Shown here: positions 45,834-54,623 of the stretch, one piece after another | Layout of the letters: every line of letters begins with the position of its first letter | Position numbering within the stretch: the stretch's first letter is position 1 | Assembly (NCBI RefSeq): GCF_009768885.1 | Contig: NZ_WSQA01000004.1 | Span: 344,029-408,028, forward strand | Direction: 5' to 3' | DNA: 64,000 bases | Source: Sphingobacterium humi | Lineage (GTDB): Bacteria; Bacteroidota; Bacteroidia; Sphingobacteriales; Sphingobacteriaceae | The notes under the pieces: model-generated | What the model was told of the DNA's origin: nothing | What the model saw: only the letters and a program-made list of their open reading frames with translations | Database searches by the model: none | Translations under genes and position numbers: made by a program

Positions 45834-47207
45834 ATGAAAAAGAATATAATCAGATTACTCCTTTGTTGTGGATTAGGAATGTCCCTTAGCTCCTGCAGCA
45901 AATTCTTAGACCGCGAGCCCCTGGGACAGATCGGTGCCCAAGGTTATTTTAACTCGGAAACCAATGCCAACTCGGCCGTGATGGGGATGTATCGTACCAT
46001 GATGAACTCCTTTTCCTTCGGCCAATCCTTGGTGATTATTCCGGAGTTCTCCGCCGACCACGTGGAACACTCGGCAAAATTCCAGGAATACGAAGTCATG
46101 GCGATCCATAAAATCACAACCAACAACCCTTGGATGCAGAATATGTGGCAGGCCGTTTATGGCAGCATCAATGCCGCGAATAATATTATCGACGAGGTGC
46201 CAAAGATGGCGGAAGGAACCATTACAGCTGAAAAGAAGAATCAGTTTGTGGGTGAGGCTAAGTTTGTGCGCGCCATGAATTACTTCTTTCTGGTGCGTGC
46301 CTATGGAAATGTGCCTATGCCACTAACGGCAACACAGGAAAGTGGTCTGCACGATATGGATCAATCTAAACCTGCAGATATCTATACACAAATTATTAAA
46401 GACCTTACGGATGCAACCAGCTTATTACCGGCAAATAGCCCGCTGTCGGGTGATGCCTTCCGCGGGAGAGCCTCCCACTGGGCTGCCAAAGCCTTGCTGG
46501 CGAAGGCTTACCTGTATCAAGGTTCCATAACCAATGATTATAAGCAGGCTGCTGCTATGGCGGAGGAAGTCATAAAATCAGGCCAATACAGTTTGGTTTC
46601 AAACTTCAGCAATATCTGGGTAACCGAGAATAGTTCAGAGTCGATTTATGAGATCCAATTCGATGGCCAGGCAACCAACCCCCTAGCTGCCGTAGCAAAC
46701 GATAATGCCAGTGTGCTGTTCTACGCGAAGGAAGCCAATGTGGCGAAAGTATATGCTGACAACGATAAGCGGAAGGAGTTTACCATGAAGAAGAACGCGA
46801 CCAGCGGTCGGGCATTCATGGGCAAATTCCCGAACTTCTCCCCGGCTAGCCAGAACTTTCCTGCGATTCGCTTAGCCGAGGTTTACTTGATTCATGCCGA
46901 AGCAAAAGCACGCGTGGATAATAGTGTGAGCCAGGCATCCTATGCTTCCTTGAAAATGGTTCAGGATCGCGCCGGTGTAACCAAGCCGATCAGTAGCTAT
47001 CCGAATCTGGCTGCCTACATTACGGCTATTCAGGATGAAAAAGAAAGAGAATTGATGTTTGAGGGGGAAACCTGGTTTGACCAATGCCGAACCAAGTATG
47101 CACTGAAGAAGCACCCCAGCTTAACCAGTGAGAACTTCTTCTTGTATCCTATTCCAATTGAGCAAATCAATCAAAGTAAGAAGCTGAAACAGAATCCTGG
47201 ATATTAA
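45834..47207 (+). CDS. RagB/SusD family nutrient-uptake lipoprotein
   Basis: 457 aa. Lipobox SLSSC, then FLDREPLGQI and the helical TPR-like core (AVYGSINAANNIIDEVP, GEAKFVRAMNYFFLVRAYGNVPM) and the C-terminal RELMFEGETWFDQCR, LYPIPIEQI, QNPGY typical of SusD. It lies on the SusC barrel as a lid and captures the substrate. The start is 20 bp after the SusC stop, one operon. The glycan cannot be inferred because no glycoside hydrolase is near. Confidence 0.94.
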   Translation: MKKNIIRLLLCCGLGMSLSSCSKFLDREPLGQIGAQGYFNSETNANSAVMGMYRTMMNSFSFGQSLVIIPEFSADHVEHSAKFQEYEVMAIHKITTNNPWMQNMWQAVYGSINAANNIIDEVPKMAEGTITAEKKNQFVGEAKFVRAMNYFFLVRAYGNVPMPLTATQESGLHDMDQSKPADIYTQIIKDLTDATSLLPANSPLSGDAFRGRASHWAAKALLAKAYLYQGSITNDYKQAAAMAEEVIKSGQYSLVSNFSNIWVTENSSESIYEIQFDGQATNPLAAVANDNASVLFYAKEANVAKVYADNDKRKEFTMKKNATSGRAFMGKFPNFSPASQNFPAIRLAEVYLIHAEAKARVDNSVSQASYASLKMVQDRAGVTKPISSYPNLAAYITAIQDEKERELMFEGETWFDQCRTKYALKKHPSLTSENFFLYPIPIEQINQSKKLKQNPGY

Positions 47208-47220
47208 GCTAAACAATAAG

Positions 47221-47250
47221 AAAGGTCAGACAACAGTCTGGCCTTTATTT
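47221..47250. terminator. Intrinsic terminator between SusD and the Asp-box propeller gene
   Basis: An 11-bp stem with one G-T pair (47221-47231 with 47236-47246) and a 4-nt loop is followed by TTTATTTTTG. It overlaps the 3' end of the minus-strand gene. Confidence 0.8.
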
Positions 47251-48411
47251 TTGCAGCTCTATTTGGTAGAGTGTATAACTATCGAGTAAATAGATATGCT
47301 GGCTATCGATGGCCGATATTCCATGGCTTTGCCCCGGGAACCGTTCCTGCTGATGGCTTAGCAAGGCGCTGAACTGCCCGCTGGCGGGCGTATATACATA
47401 GGCAAAGGTCTTGCGATCTTCGCTATAGTCGTTTTGAGAACTCAGGTACAATCTCCCATCCTGCCATTGCATGGCGGTAAACAAGCAGTCTTCCATATCC
47501 CCGGTGGTAGCGAGCAGGTTAGCGAGGTCTATTCGTTGCCAGGTATTTCCGGCATCCTGGCTTTTATATAGTGCAGCTGTACCGGCCATGTAGACTTCCC
47601 CTGCATCGGCAAGGGCCAAACAATGAAAAGACATATCGCTATCGGTCTGTATTTTCAGGGTTTTCTCCTGCCAGTGTTTTCCGCCATCGTCGGTGATCAG
47701 GATGCGTCCGATGCCATGCGACAGCAATACCCAACGCTGTTCCGAAAGAAGCGCGATATCACGAAGTGCAAGGCCTTGATGCAGCAGAGGGGGCAGGGCT
47801 AGCCTTTGCCAACTATCCCCTTGGTTGGTAGAATAGATGAAGAAGGCGTCTTCATTTATAGCTCCTACGGCGATAAGTAGCTTATCTTGATAGTTTCTTA
47901 TGTTGTCAATCCGAATGGCGGGCGACTCCAGCTGCTTTTCATCTTGATGCAAGAGCTGTCGCAAATCGTAGGCTTCCCAGCTGTGACGCTGCTTTTTTGT
48001 TCGGAAAAGATAGGGACTCTCCCCAGCAAATAGCACATGCTGCTTTGATTCAGCCAGGCTTAAAAAAGCTTCCCCCTGATTTCTAAACTGTAGCTGATTC
48101 CAGCTTGCACCGGCATCAGGACGATGGAATATACTTAATCCCGTACCAAGGATATAACCTTCCCGCGGCGTTAGAAATAGCACATCGGTGAATCGAACTG
48201 GATTCTCCTCCGGGCTCTTGAACAGTACCTTGGCCGTATTTCCCATAGCGGCGTTAGGAATATCACAGGATTGAAAAGCTAGTTTTTCCCGCGCTATTTT
48301 CCCATCGAGGAACAAGTCTGGGAGATTCGCAATGGATATCCAGCTAGATTGCTGGGCTTGGCCATAGGCTAGCTGGGTCAGGTGGAGGCAGAGGAAGATA
48401 AGTCGTTTCAT
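47245..48411 (-). CDS. Exported Asp-box (BNR/Ycf48-like) beta-propeller protein
   Basis: 388 aa with a signal peptide. At least four Asp-box turns of the S/T-x-D-x-G-x-x-W kind are seen: RPDAGASWN, STNQGDSWQ, TDDGGKHWQ and SQDAGNTWQ, so a propeller fold like sialidases and Ycf48 assembly factors, but without sialidase catalytic residues visible. It probably binds rather than cleaves. Its start overlaps the stop of the upstream TPR-HTH gene by 4 bp (ATGA), meaning coupled translation and probably a joint function. Confidence 0.8.
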   Translation of the reverse strand: MKRLIFLCLHLTQLAYGQAQQSSWISIANLPDLFLDGKIAREKLAFQSCDIPNAAMGNTAKVLFKSPEENPVRFTDVLFLTPREGYILGTGLSIFHRPDAGASWNQLQFRNQGEAFLSLAESKQHVLFAGESPYLFRTKKQRHSWEAYDLRQLLHQDEKQLESPAIRIDNIRNYQDKLLIAVGAINEDAFFIYSTNQGDSWQRLALPPLLHQGLALRDIALLSEQRWVLLSHGIGRILITDDGGKHWQEKTLKIQTDSDMSFHCLALADAGEVYMAGTAALYKSQDAGNTWQRIDLANLLATTGDMEDCLFTAMQWQDGRLYLSSQNDYSEDRKTFAYVYTPASGQFSALLSHQQERFPGQSHGISAIDSQHIYLLDSYTLYQIELQK

Positions 48412-50228
48412 ACATTAGACTTTGGATCAACAGATTGCAGGAATTCCTCCAAATCACTTTCCTTCGGCAAACCGAACTTCTGCTTGAGGCGGTATTTAAA
48501 CATACGGACACTCTGCGCCTCCACATGCAGCACCTGCGCAATTTGTTTGGTACTCATTTGCAGATACAGGTAAGCACAATAGCGTAAATCGAGCGCTGTT
48601 AGCTTTTGTGTGGCGCGTTCCATTAATTGCTGAAAAAAGGTAGGATGCAATTGCTGGATTTGCCATTTGATGTCTTCAAAATCAGCGGTCAACAGGGCCT
48701 CATCCTTCAATAACTTATTGATATCTTGAGCATCGCCGGCCTGGATTTTATGCTTGATTTGCTTGAGCATATCGTTTTTATGATCGATGAGCAGGGAATT
48801 GGCCAAGGCCTCCTTCTGCAACTGCTGATGCTTCAGCTCCAAAAGATCTTGCTCTGCTTTCAATCGGGCCTGTTCTTCCTTTTCGAAAAGCATCTGCATA
48901 GCGGCTGTCTGTTCGGCATCCTCCTTCTCTTTGGCCAATTGCTTTTCCCGTTGGATGGAATAGCGCAGCTTATAATGATACGCCCTGAACATAAAAGCCA
49001 GTCCTAATATCGCTAGAAGGGCAACTCCACCGTAGAGGTAGTTCATCTTCTGGCGTAGGGCTGCCGATTCACTAAGCAGCTTCAACTGGCTATCCTTTTT
49101 CTCCGACTCATATTGCATCTCCAGTTTCTGCGCATTGAACAGCTGAATTTGATCAAAGTTCTTATTCAGCACTTCTTCCGCCTTTTCCTGATAGGCCAAT
49201 GCAGCCGGGATATCGTTTTTCTTCTTACTCAGGGAAGCTAAGCTTTTATAAAGCGTGTATTCCAAGCGCAATAGGCTATTATCGCGCTGGGCTCGGATTC
49301 TACTTAGGGCTTCCTGAAGATAAGAAGCCGCCAATTCCAGATCACCCTCTTGTTGGGCAAATTCGCTTTTAATACCATAGATATTCACCCAGCGCTTAAA
49401 CTGCGCTTGCTTTTTATTCAATACATCTTCCGCAATGCTTAAGTAGGCATAGGCTTGCTTCTTCCGCTCGGCGAAAGCGGACTTATCATGCTCTAAAAAG
49501 TAATTCGCATAATTGACCGCAATAACCACCAAGGTATTTCCAGATACCTCCTTTGGATGCTGCTGATACAATTGATAGGCCTGATGCATATAATACAGAT
49601 TGCTATCCAGATCCTGCTTCTTCTGGCTTTCCCGATACCTAAAAAGGTAGATGCTGGAAAGGCCATTGGCTACATTCGCTAGGTAATTAGGTTTGTTTAG
49701 TTCCTCTGCATACTTCTTGGCAATCAAGATATAGTCCATCATCTTTTGCTCTTCCTTCCATCCGCTATAAGTAGCATACAGCAAGTAATTAAGATGATAT
49801 TTGATATAAGCCTGATCTTTTAAGCCTTCCACAAGCTTCAATCCTTGAATAGCATCTTTAACAACCTCATCGGGTAAATTAAAATAGCTATTCAATAATG
49901 CTTTAAAGCGGAGGGCGAAGGCTTTGGTAACCGGGCTATCCGACTGCTGGGCATATTCCATACTTTGACCTATCACCTGCCTAGCCTTTTGAATGCTATC
50001 CATACTGATGTAGATACCGCCCAGATAAGCATACAGATACGTATAGTCATCCGATCCATTTTTAGGGTTTTCAAGCAGCTGATTAGCCTCATCTATTCCT
50101 AGAAACTGTTGATTTACCAAGGACAATTGCTCCACACGCTTGATAAACTTCTCCGTTCTATCGGTGAGTGTTTGGGCATATACGACTTGTATGCATAAGA
50201 AAAGGAAGGTCAAGGTTATTCGCATCAT
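48408..50228 (-). CDS. TPR sensor with transmembrane helix, coiled coil and C-terminal HTH
   Basis: 606 aa. A signal peptide (TLTFLFLCIQVVYAQ) and periplasmic TPR-like helical repeats (about 25-385), one membrane helix (YLYGGVALLAILGLAFMFRAY), a cytoplasmic coiled coil rich in Glu/Gln, then a LuxR/GerE-like HTH (TALDLRYCAYLYLQMSTKQIAQVLHVEAQSVRMFKYRLKQ). It is a one-component membrane transcription regulator sensing on the periplasmic side. Translationally coupled to the Asp-box propeller downstream and convergent with the SusCD pair, which it may control (inference). Confidence 0.82.
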   Translation of the reverse strand: MMRITLTFLFLCIQVVYAQTLTDRTEKFIKRVEQLSLVNQQFLGIDEANQLLENPKNGSDDYTYLYAYLGGIYISMDSIQKARQVIGQSMEYAQQSDSPVTKAFALRFKALLNSYFNLPDEVVKDAIQGLKLVEGLKDQAYIKYHLNYLLYATYSGWKEEQKMMDYILIAKKYAEELNKPNYLANVANGLSSIYLFRYRESQKKQDLDSNLYYMHQAYQLYQQHPKEVSGNTLVVIAVNYANYFLEHDKSAFAERKKQAYAYLSIAEDVLNKKQAQFKRWVNIYGIKSEFAQQEGDLELAASYLQEALSRIRAQRDNSLLRLEYTLYKSLASLSKKKNDIPAALAYQEKAEEVLNKNFDQIQLFNAQKLEMQYESEKKDSQLKLLSESAALRQKMNYLYGGVALLAILGLAFMFRAYHYKLRYSIQREKQLAKEKEDAEQTAAMQMLFEKEEQARLKAEQDLLELKHQQLQKEALANSLLIDHKNDMLKQIKHKIQAGDAQDINKLLKDEALLTADFEDIKWQIQQLHPTFFQQLMERATQKLTALDLRYCAYLYLQMSTKQIAQVLHVEAQSVRMFKYRLKQKFGLPKESDLEEFLQSVDPKSNV

Positions 50229-50482
50229 CGTGGATTATATACAGCAATCTATCTATAAATTCCTTGTATTGCACGCTATACAATAAAGGACAATCATATC
50301 GTATCATCCAAAAACCATGCTCAAAATAAGCGAAATAGCAGTTCTGTAGATGATATGTATATACAAAACCGAGAAGAACAGCTGAGCGGAATCATATAAT
50401 CCATCTACTGTATGGTAGAGCTAGTAACGAGGAAGAAGGGATAAGGAATCAAGCCGGACAGCCTGAAAACGGATCTGTTTTA

Positions 50483-50508
50483 TAAAAAGCCTATCGCCGG
50501 AAAGGCTT
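50483..50508 (-). terminator. Intrinsic terminator of the small membrane protein gene
   Basis: AAGCCT (50487-50492) pairs with AGGCTT (50503-50508) around a 10-nt loop, followed by TTTTTATA on the minus strand; its 5' arm overlaps the stop codon. Confidence 0.55.
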
Positions 50509-50779
50509 AGTGAATAGTATTAGTTTTCACTGCTTGTCGCACGCGCTGGCGCAACTCTTGGTTAATTTGTATAAACTTTATAAAACCCGGTAGGATACTA
50601 GTTATCGCGGCTAAACCAAGTACCAGCAACAGGATGTATTGAACATCGTTCAATAAGAAAGCCACTATTAACAGCATGAATAGACTGACCATGCTGGAGA
50701 TCATGACAAAAACAAACGTATTTCTGCGGAGCTTCAATAGCGCCTCAAAACTTAAGTCAGTTAATTTCATGTGCTTCAT
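50507..50779 (-). CDS. Small two-helix membrane protein
   Basis: 90 aa from the ATG at 50779 (alternative three codons later at 50770); the longer frame starts only with TTG. The sequence has a Leu/Arg-rich amphipathic start (SFEALLKLRRN), two hydrophobic helices (about 22-45 and 49-72) and a basic, Gln-rich tail. It resembles redox-active-disulphide or DUF-type small membrane proteins of Bacteroidota but no family is certain. Confidence 0.65.
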   Translation of the reverse strand: MKHMKLTDLSFEALLKLRRNTFVFVMISSMVSLFMLLIVAFLLNDVQYILLLVLGLAAITSILPGFIKFIQINQELRQRVRQAVKTNTIH

Positions 50780-51157
50780 ATCTTTCTTTACTGTGTTCAA
50801 TGTGCTATTCCGATGCAAAGCCAAGGCTTACAACAGTGCGTCGTAGCGCAATAAACATAGTATTTAATTAGAAAACTCCCTCTGAATATTTCCCATTTCA
50901 AGCTTAGAGAATTTTAATAAAAAGCCTAAAATGTAGTAAATCAGCTACAACGCTAACCTTTGTATACTAAAGCCATCTTTCCATGTAAAGCCTATTGTAA
51001 CAAAAAACAGTGCTAAATCCACGCTATAAGCCTTCCGGAACTTCTTGTGTATAGTTTGTATATAGTTCTAAAATTCCTGTAGATGCTTTGTCAAGCTGTT
51101 GATATTCATTCCTAAATTCTTAATCTGGAACTTTAGGGAAACAAAAAACGAAAGATC
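50780..51157. other. Intergenic region without recognised features
   Basis: The 378 bp between divergent small-protein genes are AT-rich. No gene, strong hairpin or exact TAnnTTTG box with correct distance was found. Confidence 0.5.
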
Positions 51158-51484
51158 ATGAACGGAAAAACACAATCTATTTTAAGCTATTTAGGAATCC
51201 TATGGTTAGTAGCATTCTTTGCGGGTAAGGATACACGTGATGACTTAAGCAAATTCCATTTAAAACAAGGATTAGGCCTCTTGATATTGGGAATTATCTA
51301 TAATATCATCGTTACGATCATCACCTTTATTTCGCCTAGCATCGCGATGTTATTAAGTTACTTTGGCATTGTATTTTTAATCTTCATGATAATAGGCATC
51401 ATTCATGCTGTAAATGAAGTTAAGAAACTACTACCCTTGGTTGGCCCTATGTTTGAAAAGCAATTCCCTTTTCTCAATCAATAA
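51158..51484 (+). CDS. DUF4870-like small membrane protein
   Basis: 108 aa with three hydrophobic segments (about 8-25, 38-62 and 64-86). The patterns ILSYLGILWLVAFFAG, DDLSKFHLKQGLGLLIL and IIGIIHAVNEVKKLLPLVG are typical of the DUF4870/Tic20-like family. Function unknown. It begins a run of three closely spaced genes (gaps of 45 and 10 bp). Confidence 0.82.
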   Translation: MNGKTQSILSYLGILWLVAFFAGKDTRDDLSKFHLKQGLGLLILGIIYNIIVTIITFISPSIAMLLSYFGIVFLIFMIIGIIHAVNEVKKLLPLVGPMFEKQFPFLNQ

Positions 51485-51529
51485 GCTCCAGGTATCAAGT
51501 GGTATGCAGCTAACAGCATAATAATCAAC

Positions 51530-51958
51530 ATGAAAATGATCGACTTTATATTAGGACTCATCGTAGTTATCGGGATAGGCTTATTCGTAGCATCGATATG
51601 GCAATTCCTACAAACCAAGCAGTTTTTGGGCGCCAGTGTAAGAAGTCAGGCAACTGTTATTGAGAACCGATTGGTACAATCAGGCAATGCCAAAGAGAGC
51701 AGCATGATGTACCAACCGGTAATGAAATATCAAGTATCCGATAAAACCCTTACGTTTAGTCCTAATTACAAGTCAAATCCGGCAGCCTATCAGATTGATG
51801 AGCAGGTGGCCATTGCCTATAACCCGACGAATCCGCAGGATGTACGGCTATTAACCTATTGGGGTTTGTACTTAGCCAGCATCATCCTGATGGCCTTTGC
51901 CCTGCCGATGTTGGTGATCGCTGGCGGATATTTTCTATTTAAATTTCAACTCCTTTAG
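51530..51958 (+). CDS. DUF3592 domain-containing membrane protein
   Basis: 142 aa. A membrane helix at each end (about 5-27 and 112-136) flanks an extracytoplasmic beta domain with SQATVIENRLVQSG, YQPVMKYQVSDKTLTF and IAYNPTNPQDVRLLTYWG, the DUF3592 pattern. Function unknown. It is in a probable operon with the DUF4870-like gene upstream and an unknown gene 10 bp downstream. Confidence 0.82.
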   Translation: MKMIDFILGLIVVIGIGLFVASIWQFLQTKQFLGASVRSQATVIENRLVQSGNAKESSMMYQPVMKYQVSDKTLTFSPNYKSNPAAYQIDEQVAIAYNPTNPQDVRLLTYWGLYLASIILMAFALPMLVIAGGYFLFKFQLL

Positions 51959-51968
51959 CCCTTAAATC

Positions 51969-52523
51969 ATGTCAGAACCAAGTAGCTTATACATAAAAGT
52001 CAAGATTGAGCAGTCTCACTTAAACAGCTTCTTTGCCGCAAGACCTGCTACAGCTACCGCTAGCAAGAACCAAGAAGCCTGGTGGCAAAGCCGGAAAATG
52101 TATAGTCCGATGGACTTACCCCAAGGACTTTTCATCCAAGCCGCGACAAACAGAGCGGTTTTTGATGAACTCTTAGCCGATAGGCGAGCCGTAGCTATGG
52201 AAGAATATGATGAAGCATCGCAAGAATGGACTTTCCTATGCCTCATGTTTAGTGAAAACTACCGAGAAATATTGCCCATGCTGAATTGCTGCGCCAGCCT
52301 TGCCGACTATCTCCAAGGCGATGAAAACGGAATAGCATTGGTTTACGACTATTTTTGGGGATCCACCGACGTTATGGTGGAATTGCGCCTTCGCCCACAT
52401 GAAGCTTATTACGAATTAACCAACCACATGACAGAATTAGTCAATGCTGATGCCGAAATTATAAAAACAAGAATAGACAGTTTACTAGCCGAAGGTCAGG
52501 ATCCTTACAACACCCCGGATTAG
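51969..52523 (+). CDS. Soluble protein of unknown function
   Basis: 184 aa with no signal peptide or membrane segment, acidic overall. Notable pieces are a Trp/Arg-rich start (AWWQSRKMYSP), EEYDEASQEWTFLCLMFSENYREILPML, and VYDYFWGSTDVMVELRL. It ends with a helical region. No family is recognised; the size and acidic, mixed alpha/beta look resemble contact-system immunity proteins, but no toxin gene is near, so this is only a resemblance. It is the last gene of the small-gene run. Confidence 0.65.
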   Translation: MSEPSSLYIKVKIEQSHLNSFFAARPATATASKNQEAWWQSRKMYSPMDLPQGLFIQAATNRAVFDELLADRRAVAMEEYDEASQEWTFLCLMFSENYREILPMLNCCASLADYLQGDENGIALVYDYFWGSTDVMVELRLRPHEAYYELTNHMTELVNADAEIIKTRIDSLLAEGQDPYNTPD

Positions 52524-52774
52524 GGATTCCTCCAGTGAAAAAGGAGATTCCAGAACAGCAAGAGTTTAGGAATTGCGACTCCATTCCGTTACAAAAGAAA
52601 AGCACCCAAACAGCCTTTTTTGCCTACTTTTTAAAATTTGACATCAAGTCATTACAACTTCTGTTAATATTATTTTAATATTCTATTGTTTTTTATACTT
52701 TTATCCCGAATAAATTATGAAAGGACGTTTCGCTCCAATGCACACACTTTCTATTAAACACGTTAGGGATATCA

Positions 52775-53302
52775 ATGATTAACACGGATAAGGTATTATT
52801 TGATAAATACTATAAGCTCCTCTGTTATTTCGCCTGGAAGATGGTGAAGGATAAAAACCTGGCCGAAGATTTGGCCCAGGATGCCTTTGCTGCCTATTAC
52901 TTAAACAAGGAGAAGGTGTCCCCTGACGAGGCTGCTGTCAAAGCCTTTTTATATTCATCCATTCGTTTTGCAGTCTTCAACCAAAGTCGAAAAGGTCTTT
53001 CCGAAAAGAAATATTGGGAAAGAACGCCCTATACCGAATTTGACTCCATCGACTTCGAACAACAGATTATCCAATCCGAATTCACCTTCGCAATTCATGT
53101 TGCCTTGGAACAATTACCGGAAACTTGCCAAAAAATATTCCAACTTAGCTATTTCGATGGATTAACCACGGAAGAAATAGCAAAGGAAATGGAAATCAGC
53201 ATAAACACTATTAAAACCCACAAAAAGAGAGGGTTAAAGGCCTTGCGCAATGTGTTAAAGCCTGAATATTTCTCCCTATTTCTGTTGATGTTGAATCAAT
53301 AA
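52775..53302 (+). CDS. FecI-like ECF RNA polymerase sigma factor
   Basis: 175 aa. Region 2 (LLCYFAWKMVKDKNLAEDLAQDAFAAYY) and region 4 (LEQLPETCQKIFQLSYFDGLTTEEIAKEMEISINTIKTHKKRGLKAL) are clear. It lies just before a FecR gene and a SusC with an STN domain, the standard trans-envelope signalling set: substrate bound to SusC relieves FecR, which frees this sigma factor to transcribe the uptake operon. Confidence 0.92.
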   Translation: MINTDKVLFDKYYKLLCYFAWKMVKDKNLAEDLAQDAFAAYYLNKEKVSPDEAAVKAFLYSSIRFAVFNQSRKGLSEKKYWERTPYTEFDSIDFEQQIIQSEFTFAIHVALEQLPETCQKIFQLSYFDGLTTEEIAKEMEISINTIKTHKKRGLKALRNVLKPEYFSLFLLMLNQ

Positions 53303-53363
53303 TCATTTTTTTTATTTTTCTTGTCACCCCATTCCGGGCTTTGCGGTTCTCTATTTATGAACC

Positions 53364-54500
53364 ATGATTATAACCGCAATCCGAATAGCCCAATTATTGA
53401 TCAAAAATTATCGCAATGAGCTTACCGATCAAGAACGAATGGAACTGGAACATTGGCGTAAGTCCAATCCTCGACACAGTACCTTCGAAGAGAACCTATT
53501 GTCCAGCAAGCCCGATCAAGAAGAAATAGCTTGGTTAACCAACCTGGATACACAGGACGCTTGGGAGAAAGTTCAAAAAAAACGACCTAAATCAAGGGGT
53601 CTACGCTATTGGGGTATGGCAGCCAGCCTTGTACTAACTTGTGGAATAGGCTATTACCTATGGAGCCAGCAACATGAAACCAGCCCAGAAACAAACCTAA
53701 GCAGCATCGCTATACAGCAGGATGTTGCGCCAGCTTTATTAGGAGCGCGCATTATCATGGCCAATGGTGAAGAAAAGCAGGTGGACGAGAAATTAAGCAT
53801 CAACGATAGCATTTTCCAAAACAGCACAAGAGCATCCAACGCGCAGCAGGACGCAACCCCAACGGTAGCCTTGCTGAATACCCTGGTTGTACCAACGGCG
53901 AACCATTTCCAATTGACCCTGTCTGATGGAACCTCTGTATGGGTAAATGCAGGGAGCGAACTCAAGTTCCCAACCAAATTTGAGGGCGATTCGCGCAAGG
54001 TATTCCTCAAAGGGGAAGCCTATTTTGAGGTTGCCAAAAATACCAATAAGCCTTTCTACGTCATTACAGAAAACAGCAGCACCCGCGTATTAGGTACTCA
54101 CTTCAATGTGTCGGCCTATGGCAGGAATGCCAAAACAACCCTTGCTGAGGGTTCGGTGGAAGTTTCCAGCGATTCCCAACAGCAACTCATCAGCCCGGGT
54201 CAAAGTGCCGAGGTTAGAGCCAACGCTATTGTCGTTCGCAAGGCCAACTTGCAGAAGGACTTAGCGTGGAAAAACAATGAATTTTACTTTAAGGGAGATA
54301 ATATCGTCGACATTGCCAACCAGCTTAAGCTGTGGTACAATTTAGATATATCATTTGCCAGCAATGTATCGCTTACGGAAACCTATTCAGGGGAAATCCG
54401 TCGAGATGCGAAGCTGTCTGAAGTCATCACCATGCTGGAATTTGTCAGCGATTTACACTTTAGTCTGGAGGAGAATAAATTGAAAATAACCAAAAAATAA
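53364..54500 (+). CDS. FecR family anti-sigma factor/signal transducer
   Basis: 378 aa. A cytoplasmic N-terminal part (about 1-80) that binds sigma, one membrane helix (82-100), a periplasmic FecR domain with HFQLTLSDGTSVWVNAGSELKFP and KGEAYFEVAKNTNKPF, VLGTHFNVSAY, and a C-terminal DUF4974/STN-like segment (FKGDNIVDIANQLKLWYNLDISF). It follows the sigma gene by 61 bp and precedes the STN-bearing SusC, whose STN domain it should contact. Confidence 0.93.
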   Translation: MIITAIRIAQLLIKNYRNELTDQERMELEHWRKSNPRHSTFEENLLSSKPDQEEIAWLTNLDTQDAWEKVQKKRPKSRGLRYWGMAASLVLTCGIGYYLWSQQHETSPETNLSSIAIQQDVAPALLGARIIMANGEEKQVDEKLSINDSIFQNSTRASNAQQDATPTVALLNTLVVPTANHFQLTLSDGTSVWVNAGSELKFPTKFEGDSRKVFLKGEAYFEVAKNTNKPFYVITENSSTRVLGTHFNVSAYGRNAKTTLAEGSVEVSSDSQQQLISPGQSAEVRANAIVVRKANLQKDLAWKNNEFYFKGDNIVDIANQLKLWYNLDISFASNVSLTETYSGEIRRDAKLSEVITMLEFVSDLHFSLEENKLKITKK

Positions 54501-54623
54501 ACGATGAAATAAAGATTACACAAACCAAAAAACGAAAAAAAACAGGAGTGTTGCAGCACCCCTGTCAGCTTTCAAGTTAAAAATCAGTAGAAACCTTAAT
54601 TAATTAACTCAATCATCAAATGT
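54501..54623 (+). promoter_or_regulatory. 5' region of the second SusC gene with a hairpin
   Basis: Between the FecR stop and SusC start a GC-rich hairpin (54542-54550 with 54557-54565, one A-C mismatch) follows eight A. It carries no T-run on the plus strand, so it is not a simple terminator there; it may shape mRNA processing between fecR and susC or mark the sigma-dependent promoter zone. Confidence 0.4.

Noticed and set aside
51969..52523. Immunity protein of a toxin system
   Set aside because: Only size and acidity suggest it; no toxin, secretion signal or polymorphic repeats are nearby.
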